From: JAAYAN01 sp964437215
GTDB lineage: Bacteria; Bacteroidota; Ignavibacteria; Ignavibacteriales; Melioribacteraceae
Direction of reading: 5' to 3'
NCBI GenBank assembly: GCA_964437215.1
Contig: CAYTFZ010000036.1
Coordinates: 1-22,044 of the forward strand
DNA: 22,044 nucleotides
Position 1 is the first letter of the stretch. Each line of letters starts with the position of its first letter. Positions 15,656 to 22,044 of the stretch are shown here, in pieces. The position numbers and the translations under genes were made by a program. The notes under the pieces were generated by a model. That model did not search any database, had not been told where the DNA came from, and saw only the letters and a program-made list of their open reading frames with translations.

Positions 15656-16744
15656 ATGAAGACTGAAGAAGTTATTAGACTTGTACCAAAAGTTTTGCTT
15701 CACGATCATCTCGACGGAGGTTTGAGAGCAAAAACGATAATTGAGCTTGCAAAAGAACATAATTACAAAAAACTTCCAACAGATAATCCTGAAGAACTCG
15801 GTAAATGGTTTCACCGTGGTGCCAACAAAGGCAATCTTGTTGAATTTCTTGAAGGTTTTGAACATACCACAGCAGTTATGCAGACCAAAGAAGCTCTTGA
15901 AAGAGTTGCATTTGAAATGATTGAAGATATGAATTCAGATGGTGTTTGCTATGTCGAAACAAGATTTGCCCCGGTATTTCATTGCAAGGAAGGTTTGCAT
16001 TATGATGATATAGTTCAAAGTGTACTTTCTGGTCTTGAAAAAGGAAAGAAAAAATACGGTGTAGGTTATGGACTTATTTTGTGCGGAATGCGCAATATGA
16101 AGAATACACTTGAAATAGCCGAACTTTCGGTAAATTACCGAAAACATGGTGTTGTAGGTTTTGATCTTGCAGGTGAAGAAGGAGGTTTTCCTCCTAAAAA
16201 ACATCTTGATGCATTCAATTTTATTAAACGCGAAAATTTTAACATTACTATTCACGCCGGCGAAGCTTTCGGAAAAGAATCTGTATGGCAGGCTCTTCAA
16301 ATTTGCGGATGTCACCGTATCGGGCATGCAACAAGGCTTCACGAAGATATGGTTTTTGATAATTCCGGAAATATTGTTGCGCTAGGAGATCTGGCTCAAT
16401 TTATTCTTGATAAAAGGATACCGTTAGAAATATGTCTTCTTAGCAATCTTCATACTGGAGCAGTATCGAGTCTTAAAAAACACCCCTTCCCTTATCTTTA
16501 TAAACTTAAATACAGAGTTTTTTTGAATACCGATGACAGACTGATGAGCAATACTACAATTACGAACGAATATTGTACTGCTGCTAAACTTTTTGGAATC
16601 AATTTGGATGATATAGAAAGACTTAATATTAATGCAATGAAATCTTCTTTTATTCCTTATAACGAAAGATTAAATTATATTTACAATGTAATTAAACCCG
16701 GTTTTCAGAAAATACGGGAAAGTCTTCTTTCACTAAAAGAATAG
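15656..16744 (+). CDS. add: Adenosine deaminase
   Basis: Hydrolyses adenosine (and usually deoxyadenosine) to inosine and ammonia in purine salvage; a cytoplasmic zinc enzyme. From the ATG at 15656 it has 362 residues, near the usual 330-360. The zinc and catalytic residues are visible: His16 and His18 in HDHLDGGLR, His200 and Glu203 in IHAGEAFG, His224 in RIGHATRL, and Asp293-Asp294 in NTDDRLMS. The N-terminal HDHLDGG form rather than HVHLDG is seen in one branch of the family. The start is decided by the AAAGGA Shine-Dalgarno and by family alignment at MKTEEVIRLVPK. A full promoter is just upstream. The 111-residue orphan follows after five bases. Confidence 0.94.
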   Translation: MKTEEVIRLVPKVLLHDHLDGGLRAKTIIELAKEHNYKKLPTDNPEELGKWFHRGANKGNLVEFLEGFEHTTAVMQTKEALERVAFEMIEDMNSDGVCYVETRFAPVFHCKEGLHYDDIVQSVLSGLEKGKKKYGVGYGLILCGMRNMKNTLEIAELSVNYRKHGVVGFDLAGEEGGFPPKKHLDAFNFIKRENFNITIHAGEAFGKESVWQALQICGCHRIGHATRLHEDMVFDNSGNIVALGDLAQFILDKRIPLEICLLSNLHTGAVSSLKKHPFPYLYKLKYRVFLNTDDRLMSNTTITNEYCTAAKLFGINLDDIERLNINAMKSSFIPYNERLNYIYNVIKPGFQKIRESLLSLKE

Positions 16745-16749
16745 GAATT

Positions 16750-17085
16750 ATGAAAAAATTATTTAAAAATTACGACTTTGAATTTGATAAGAACGAAAGA
16801 AAAATTTTAACGGCTTTTTGCAAAAAAATAATTACGCAAATACCTTCGCAGCCAGGTTCCGAACAGTACAGGAAAACTTTTGAATCGATTACCGCAAAAT
16901 TAAACTCATCCGAAAGTGTTATAAAATTTACTAAGGACGAAAAAACCAAATTGCTGATGAATCTGAAAGAAAATATTAATTTTTTTGAAAAAGAGATTAA
17001 AAAATCCGGATTTATAAAAAAATGGATTTATAAATCGATGCATAAGCAATATCAAAACCTTATAATTAAACACTTCGAAGATTAG
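16750..17085 (+). CDS. Hypothetical protein co-transcribed with adenosine deaminase
   Basis: A 111-residue lysine-rich (basic), soluble, helical protein with no signal peptide or membrane segment and no motif I recognise. Its central part, EQYRKTFESITAKLNSSESV, and the tail SGFIKKWIYKSMHKQYQNL suggest a compact helical bundle. It begins five bases after the deaminase stop, and a terminator lies 40 bases after its own stop, so it belongs to a two-gene unit. No strong Shine-Dalgarno is visible, and translation probably depends on the upstream gene. Codon use resembles the neighbours. Function unknown. Confidence 0.75.
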   Translation: MKKLFKNYDFEFDKNERKILTAFCKKIITQIPSQPGSEQYRKTFESITAKLNSSESVIKFTKDEKTKLLMNLKENINFFEKEIKKSGFIKKWIYKSMHKQYQNLIIKHFED

Positions 17086-17125
17086 ATAATTGGCAGAAAA
17101 AGAGGTTTGCTTGATTATTTTTTAC

Positions 17126-17148
17126 GCCGGTTGTATGCCGGCTTTTTT
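17126..17148 (+). terminator. Intrinsic terminator of the add unit
   Basis: GCCGG (17126-17130), a seven-base loop, CCGGC (17138-17142), then six Ts. The stem is short but entirely G/C and lies 40 bases past the 111-residue gene. Confidence 0.8.
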
Positions 17149-17190
17149 ATTACATTGGTTAGTTTTTTCTTGGAATAGAATATTTATATA

Positions 17191-17227
17191 AATGTACCAA
17201 TCGGGCAATTTCGCCGACTGGTACATT
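17191..17227 (-). terminator. Hairpin after the glutamate dehydrogenase gene
   Basis: AATGTACCA (17191-17199) pairs with TGGTACATT (17219-17227), and TCGG/CCGA extends the stem inward after one mismatch. It lies 10 bases past the dehydrogenase stop. The sequence following on the minus strand is AT-rich but lacks a clean T-run, so it may terminate inefficiently or protect the 3' end. Confidence 0.65.
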
Positions 17228-17237
17228 ATCAGAAATA

Positions 17238-18599
17238 TTAAATAACTCCTTGATCCATCATTGCGTTTGCAACTTTTAAGAATCCGGCTATATTGGCACC
17301 ATTTACATAATTGCCTGGTGTACCGAATGCCTGAGCTGTTTCGTAACAGTTTCTGTGAATATCTTTCATAATCATTTGAAGTCTGTTATCAACTTCTTCT
17401 CTGCTCCAGTTAAAGCGCATACTGTTCTGCGCCATTTCAAGTCCCGATACAGCAACACCGCCGGCATTAGCAGCTTTTCCCGGTCCGTAAAGAATTTTAT
17501 TATCGAGGAAAATATTTACGCCGTCGATATTTGTTGGCATATTTGCGCCTTCGCTTACCAGAAATACTCCATTGTTAACCAGATTCTGGGCATCGTTACC
17601 GTTTATTTCATTTTGGGTAGCACTTGGGAATGCACAGTCTGCTTTATGATTCCACAAAGGATTATAATTCAAACCTGGATTTACTTCTGTATAAACAGCA
17701 TTAGGATATTTTTCAACATATTCCGATATTCTGCCTCTTCTTACATTTTTCAATTCAAGAATAAAATCCATTTTTTTTCTGTCAATTCCTTCTTCATCAT
17801 AAATATATCCGTTAGAATCCGACAATGTAACCGGTTTTGCACCCATCTGCAATAATTTTTCAACAGTATACTGAGCAACATTACCGCTACCTGAAACAAG
17901 GCATTTCTTTCCTTCCAATGTTTCGCCTTTTGTTTTCAGCATTTCTGCAGCGAAATAAACACAGCCGTAACCTGTAGCTTCAGGTCTAATTAACGAACCT
18001 CCCCAGTTAAGTCCTTTTCCTGTTAATACACCGGTAAATTCGTTTCTAAGTTTTTTATACATTCCGAACATATAACCGATTTCTCTGCCGCCAACACCAA
18101 TATCTCCTGCCGGAACATCTGTATTCGGACCTATGTGACGGAATAATTCTGTCATAAAAGCCTGGCAGAAACGCATAATTTTCAAATCGCTTTTTCCTTT
18201 CGGGTCAAAATCCGAACCGCCTTTTCCGCCACCCATTGGCAAAGTTGTAAGGCTGTTTTTAAATACTTGTTCGAAAGCTAGAAATTTAAGAATGCCCAAA
18301 TTTACTGAAGGGTGAAATCTTAAACCGCCTTTATATGGACCAATGGCGCTGTTCATTTCAATTCTGAAACCCTTATTGATATGAATTTCACCTTGATCAT
18401 CTACCCAAGGCACACGAAAAGTAATAACTCTTTCAGGCTCAATTATTCTTTCTAAAATTTTCGATTTTCTGTACTCGGGATATCTTTCAAGTACTACTTC
18501 CAACGATTCTGCAACTTCCTGCACTGCCTGATGGAATTCTGGTTCAACCGGGTTCTTTGCCTTAACTTCGGCAAGAAGACTGTTCACAAATTCTGACAT
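17238..18599 (-). CDS. gdhA: Glutamate dehydrogenase, hexameric, NADP-type
   Basis: Interconverts 2-oxoglutarate plus ammonia and glutamate in the cytoplasm, chiefly for ammonia assimilation. It is 453 residues (E. coli GdhA is 447). Substrate-site lysines are visible: Lys90 in GPYKGGLRFHP, Lys114 and catalytic Lys126 in LPMGGGKGGSDFDPKGKS, with Asp166 in VPAGDIGVGGREIGY. The Rossmann motif is GSGNVAQ at about 237-243, followed by SDSNGY. The GSGNV and SDS pattern resembles the NADP-dependent E. coli enzyme, so NADP is favoured, though not proven. The ATG at 18599 is preceded by AGAGGT. The upstream gap (18600-18731) has a TATAAT-like hexamer (18635 region) but no clear -35 or TAnnTTTG element. 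Confidence 0.95.
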   Translation of the reverse strand: MSEFVNSLLAEVKAKNPVEPEFHQAVQEVAESLEVVLERYPEYRKSKILERIIEPERVITFRVPWVDDQGEIHINKGFRIEMNSAIGPYKGGLRFHPSVNLGILKFLAFEQVFKNSLTTLPMGGGKGGSDFDPKGKSDLKIMRFCQAFMTELFRHIGPNTDVPAGDIGVGGREIGYMFGMYKKLRNEFTGVLTGKGLNWGGSLIRPEATGYGCVYFAAEMLKTKGETLEGKKCLVSGSGNVAQYTVEKLLQMGAKPVTLSDSNGYIYDEEGIDRKKMDFILELKNVRRGRISEYVEKYPNAVYTEVNPGLNYNPLWNHKADCAFPSATQNEINGNDAQNLVNNGVFLVSEGANMPTNIDGVNIFLDNKILYGPGKAANAGGVAVSGLEMAQNSMRFNWSREEVDNRLQMIMKDIHRNCYETAQAFGTPGNYVNGANIAGFLKVANAMMDQGVI

Positions 18600-18731
18600 T
18601 TTTACCTCTACTATTATTTATTTTTAATTATGAATTATATGCTTGCTATCGTGTCATCACTACGCTAACGAAGTCGATTTAATCCTGTTAGTTTATTTTT
18701 TCATTTATCTCCAACTTTGGATTATATTTTT

Positions 18732-18923
18732 TTAGTTCTTATTATTTTTTTCTGAAGCTGACGATAATTTTTCACCCACAGGGAGTAAAATAATCTTTTG
18801 CCAGCATTTTTTACAGATCAGTTCACGGTCAACTTTCAGCAATACTTTCTGCCAGGGAGTAAAACTGTTACCGCATTTGGGACATTTTTTTAAGTAATCT
18901 TGCTTTTCTTTTTTTTCAGGCAT
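18732..18923 (-). CDS. Small zinc-ribbon protein coupled to the receiver/PPDK_N protein
   Basis: A 63-residue protein with two Cys pairs, KKCPKCGNSF and LICKKCWQK, spaced about 20 residues apart: a probable single zinc ribbon with a charged tail (SSASEKNNKN). I choose the ATG at 18923 because GGAG of the upstream gene's last codons lies five bases before it. A GTG at 18929 that overlaps the upstream stop is the alternative and would add two residues. Only two bases separate this start from the upstream stop, so the small protein is translated together with the 989-residue signalling protein. Function unknown; binding to that protein or to nucleic acid are both possible. Confidence 0.8.
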   Translation of the reverse strand: MPEKKEKQDYLKKCPKCGNSFTPWQKVLLKVDRELICKKCWQKIILLPVGEKLSSASEKNNKN

Positions 18924-18925
18924 TA

Positions 18926-21895
18926 TCACTCCGGTTTTATAATTATCCCAGTATTTTCACGGTCATTCATTTTTACAATTATTGGTCTTTCCAGTCTTAA
19001 ATGCTTAACATATTTTTGCTGGTTAACAACTTTGCATTTTTTCAGCCATTCAAGATCGATAAATTCATTTTTGTTATTATTGGAAATAGAAAAGTATCCA
19101 ATCATAAATGATGTGAGATTCTGAAAAAAATGAGTCCCTTGCGATGGAGTAACTGAAATATCCTTAAAATTGGCTTCAATAATTACTTTTGCCCCCGATA
19201 TCTCGCTCCAAACAACTGGAATACCCAGCCAAGGATCGCGTGAACCCCATCTGCCGTAACCTATTAAAAGATAATGCCTTCCTTCCATTATCAGCTGATT
19301 ATTGAAAATGCTGATTTCTGCGGCTGCATCTCTGCTGCGAGCTCTTTCAAATACATCATAATCCACATAAACAATATCCGTAATATCGGATATCGTACCT
19401 TGTCCTAAAACACTGTTGCTTTTACATAAAAGATTTTCATCGCTGATATTAGAAAAATTCATTTGCGTTGAATCGAATCTTGTAAGCAAGGGTCTCATCT
19501 GTAAAAAGCCAAATTCCTTTGGCTCTGTTTTCATATTTACAGCAAATTCTATTTCTACAGGAGTTCCCATTCCCCAAGAACCCATTTCCAGAAGAAGTTC
19601 CAAAATCTTTGGTAACGGAAAAAGGTTATTTTTCAGTATCGGACTAAATGTTATAACCCGAGGTCCCTTTCTCGAAAGACCATCATAAATTGCATCGCTT
19701 TCAGGTACGTAGGTTGAAGCAGAATATTTAAGTGTTCCGTCCTCTTCAGCTGAATTTATTGGAAACTGCTGTATTAAATTATCGGTAGTCACTTTTCCGA
19801 AGCTGCTTTCAACTTTCATTTTTAAGGCGAAAAATTTAGACTGACTTTCTTTAAGAGTATCTTGCACAGAAGAAAGTTGAATAAGATCAGTTGGATATGC
19901 AGGACAAAATCTTGTACAAACTCCAATATCTACAACTGTTTTGCCTAGCCCTAAAGCTACCAATGCTATTCCGTCAGTTGCTTTTTGCGGAGCCAGCGGA
20001 TAAAAATTATATGACTTTGCCACACCCGAAAAATCCGGATAAAACCTCCCCGAATAATTATGCCCAACAATTTTTTGAACTATTACTGCCATCTTTTCTT
20101 CATCGCTGCGAAAGTTTGTTACTTTTATATAACTTTTAGCGTTCTGATAAAATGTTGAAGCAAAAACGCTTTTAATTGCGTTAAGTAATTCGTTTAAACG
20201 AAGCAAAGGATAACTCTGATTGTTTGGAATCATATAAGTCTGGTATACACCGGCAAAAGGATGATATTGAGAATCTTCTAACAGGCTTGATGAACGCACT
20301 GCAAGTGGTTCGTGTACAATTTCCAAAAATGAAATAAGATCAGCTATTATATCTTCAGGAAATTTTTCTGCATTAACAAATCTTCTTGTAATCTCTAAAT
20401 CATCATCGCATTCCAGAGCAAAATTCCTTAAATCATTTTCTTCAAGAAACTGATCGAATACATTTGAAGCTATAACTATGCCCGCTGGAATACCAATACG
20501 TACTCCTTCAAAATAATTCTGGATATCGTAATTGTTTATAAGTGTATTTACAAAGCCCAACCCCCTTGCTTTTCCACCAATTGATCCTTTCCCTATTCGT
20601 GCAAAACTTTTTTCCGGATCAAAGGAAGTTTTATCAAAAACTTCAATTATACCTAAAGACCTTTGCTGCCGGTATTCAATCAGCGATTCAATCAGATTTC
20701 TTCTCAAAGCTTCAATATTTGGAAATTCGCTTACTTTCCGAGGTCGTAACCGATGTGCAAGCCAAAACTCGGTTCTCGCTTTAAGCCAATTTGAAAAATG
20801 ATTTCGCTCTGCGTGGTATTTAATACTTTCTGCAGGAACAATTGCAAGTTTTTCCTCAAGTTCTTTTAAATTCCTTGCTTGTCCAACTTCAATACCATCA
20901 TCGGTACGGAATATAAAATTCCCAAAACTCAAATATCTATTGAAATAATTCCGCAGTTTTTCAATAAGTAATTGATCGTACTTATGAACAAAGGTAACTC
21001 CTAAATTTTCAACTTCCTTTTTATATTCCTCACTCTGTGATAAAATAAGAATAGGAGTTTCATCATTTAATTTCTTTATATTTTTTGTGAGTTGCAATCC
21101 TGCTGTATTGTTAAGCTTTCCATGCATCGGGAACTCAATATCTGCAATAATACCTAAAATATTTTCTTCATACTTTTTATAATAATCCCAAGCCTCTTCG
21201 TATGAAGAACAAAATAGTATTTTTGGTCTGGCTCTTTTACGCAAATGCTTGTGCGAAAGATTAATTCCTTCTGAAATGAGTCTTTGTGTTTGTTTTAGTA
21301 TTTCAAGATAAATAAGATAATTAAAATATGAGTAGTACCGGATGTTATCTTCTACTACAATAATGCTTTGAACCCCTGCAATTCTAGTATCATGATCAAC
21401 ATTCATTTTATCTTCAAAATACTGGATTATTGCAAGTATTATTCTGAAATCGCCAAGCCATATAAATATTTTATCGAAAACAGAAACATTTTTTTTGTAA
21501 ATAATACTCTGAAGTTCTCTGTTATCATACCCAAGCAATACAATCGGAACATTAATTCCAGCATCCTTTATTTTTTGCGAAAACTCAATAACATCAATAT
21601 CTTCTATGTGCATTGTTGTTATTATAAGATCAAACCGTTTTTCCTCTTTTGCAATTCTTAAAGCATCATATCCGCTAGAAACTCTTGTAATTTCTGGTGT
21701 ATGAACAAGATTAAGTGCCCTCGTTTCATTTCTGATTAATTCATATAATTTACCGTCTTCTTCAAAAATGTATAAATCGTACAAACTAGAAACAATTAGT
21801 ATTTCTTTAATTCTCTGTCGCATTAAATTCTGAAAACCTTGAAATCGGTTTCCATAACCATGCTCTATAAAATACAAATCGAATTTATCTTCCAA
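18926..21895 (-). CDS. Double receiver / PEP-synthase-type ATP-binding (PPDK_N) fusion protein
   Basis: A 989-residue soluble protein. Residues 28-162 form a receiver-like domain with Thr93-Thr94 where the phospho-acceptor Asp is expected (DLIITTMHIED). Residues 177-320 form a second receiver with the acidic pair Glu182-Asp183, acceptor Asp252 (ADIEFP), Ser286 and Lys305, plus an insertion after its first strand. A helical linker (330-430) leads to the PPDK_N ATP-grasp domain: Lys442 in SIGGKARGLG, Arg534 in VRSSSLLED, FAGVYQTY, and Glu783 with Gln799-Arg801 (FLQMRPL). The rest holds GRWGSRDPWLGIP (881-893) and PSQGTHF with His922. The canonical TSHAA-type phosphohistidine motif and the PEP/pyruvate barrel are missing, so it is not a normal PEP synthase. 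The start is TTG with AAGG five bases upstream and an in-frame stop 18 bases before it. A full promoter precedes it. Confidence 0.88.
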   Translation of the reverse strand: MEDKFDLYFIEHGYGNRFQGFQNLMRQRIKEILIVSSLYDLYIFEEDGKLYELIRNETRALNLVHTPEITRVSSGYDALRIAKEEKRFDLIITTMHIEDIDVIEFSQKIKDAGINVPIVLLGYDNRELQSIIYKKNVSVFDKIFIWLGDFRIILAIIQYFEDKMNVDHDTRIAGVQSIIVVEDNIRYYSYFNYLIYLEILKQTQRLISEGINLSHKHLRKRARPKILFCSSYEEAWDYYKKYEENILGIIADIEFPMHGKLNNTAGLQLTKNIKKLNDETPILILSQSEEYKKEVENLGVTFVHKYDQLLIEKLRNYFNRYLSFGNFIFRTDDGIEVGQARNLKELEEKLAIVPAESIKYHAERNHFSNWLKARTEFWLAHRLRPRKVSEFPNIEALRRNLIESLIEYRQQRSLGIIEVFDKTSFDPEKSFARIGKGSIGGKARGLGFVNTLINNYDIQNYFEGVRIGIPAGIVIASNVFDQFLEENDLRNFALECDDDLEITRRFVNAEKFPEDIIADLISFLEIVHEPLAVRSSSLLEDSQYHPFAGVYQTYMIPNNQSYPLLRLNELLNAIKSVFASTFYQNAKSYIKVTNFRSDEEKMAVIVQKIVGHNYSGRFYPDFSGVAKSYNFYPLAPQKATDGIALVALGLGKTVVDIGVCTRFCPAYPTDLIQLSSVQDTLKESQSKFFALKMKVESSFGKVTTDNLIQQFPINSAEEDGTLKYSASTYVPESDAIYDGLSRKGPRVITFSPILKNNLFPLPKILELLLEMGSWGMGTPVEIEFAVNMKTEPKEFGFLQMRPLLTRFDSTQMNFSNISDENLLCKSNSVLGQGTISDITDIVYVDYDVFERARSRDAAAEISIFNNQLIMEGRHYLLIGYGRWGSRDPWLGIPVVWSEISGAKVIIEANFKDISVTPSQGTHFFQNLTSFMIGYFSISNNNKNEFIDLEWLKKCKVVNQQKYVKHLRLERPIIVKMNDRENTGIIIKPE

Positions 21896-21917
21896 AATAA
21901 CCTTAATTATTTAGTTT

Positions 21918-21948
21918 CAAAAATAAGGATAATTCTTTTGGCATCAAA
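21918..21948 (-). promoter_or_regulatory. Promoter of the receiver/PPDK_N gene
   Basis: On the minus strand TTTG (21948-21945), 19 bases, then TATTTTTG (21925-21918), a complete match to the Bacteroidota consensus. Transcription would begin about 15 bases before the TTG start codon at 21895, which supports that start. Confidence 0.65.
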
Positions 21949-21988
21949 TATTTCTTTTTATAGGATAATATTTTATATCGAAGAACAT

Positions 21989-22022
21989 AAAAAAACCCTC
22001 AGAGGCAAAGCCAAAGAGGGTT
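21989..22022 (-). terminator. Intrinsic terminator of a minus-strand gene beyond the right edge
   Basis: AACCCTC (21994-22000) pairs with GAGGGTT (22016-22022), with a second inner stem GGC/GCC (22004-22006 and 22010-22012) around AAA. On the minus strand it is followed by a T-run (21995-21989). On the plus strand no T-run follows, so it serves a gene transcribed leftward from outside the window. Confidence 0.8.
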
Positions 22023-22044
22023 GATAAAAAAAAGAACCGGCAAC

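Noticed and set aside
17355..17855. 166-codon open frame on the plus strand opposite gdhA
   Set aside because: It is antisense to a well-conserved part of glutamate dehydrogenase, with no Shine-Dalgarno or recognisable protein; a shadow of codon bias.
21994..22022. Hairpin read as a plus-strand terminator
   Set aside because: No T-run follows on the plus strand; the T-run is on the minus strand only.

Overview
The window is AT-rich DNA from a bacterial chromosome. Several things suggest the Bacteroidota/Chlorobiota/Ignavibacteriota (FCB) group, and Ignavibacteria would fit best. Three intergenic regions carry the TTG–N19-20–TAnnTTTG promoter architecture known from Bacteroidota, or a form one base off it. 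Several starts nevertheless have good Shine-Dalgarno (SD) sequences, which classical Bacteroidetes lack. Protein types typical of the group are also present: a two-component-regulator (HTCS-like) propeller protein, a DUF3467 protein, outer-membrane barrels and lipoproteins, and a receiver/PPDK_N fusion. The lineage is inferred from these features. I see no rRNA, tRNA, CRISPR array, transposase or phage gene.

Layout: (1) 1-1649, minus strand, is the N-terminal 549 codons of a B12-dependent (class II) ribonucleotide reductase that runs off the left edge. (2) 1948-6883, plus strand, is a tight cluster of malQ (GH77 amylomaltase), a TerB-like protein, the Na+/H+ antiporter NhaA, a CaCA-family Ca2+/Na+ antiporter and a TSUP (TauE/SafE) permease. 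It pairs glycogen/maltodextrin turnover with ion homeostasis. (3) 6880-15500, minus strand, in transcription order: a TPR lipoprotein, a strong intrinsic terminator, a DUF3467 protein, a 1001-residue periplasmic-propeller adenylate cyclase, a 563-bp gap with apparent coding debris, a 678-residue lipoprotein and an outer-membrane beta-barrel protein overlapping it by 14 bp. (4) 15656-17085, plus strand, is adenosine deaminase followed by a 111-residue orphan, closed by a terminator. (5) 17238-21895, minus strand, holds NADP-type glutamate dehydrogenase, a small zinc-ribbon protein and a 989-residue protein with two receiver domains and a PEP-synthase-type ATP-binding domain. The right edge carries the terminator of another minus-strand gene that lies outside.

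Two signalling proteins are the most noteworthy content. The first is the cyclase, whose extracellular half (about 14 propeller blades plus a Y_Y_Y domain) is that of a Bacteroides hybrid two-component sensor but whose output is a class III adenylate cyclase with all catalytic residues visible. The second is the receiver/PPDK_N fusion. It keeps the ATP-grasp residues but has neither the canonical phosphohistidine swivel motif nor the PEP/pyruvate barrel of true PEP synthases, and a CxxC...CxxC mini-protein is coupled to its 3' end. Neither has a function I can assign from sequence. The remaining genes are mainly housekeeping or transport.
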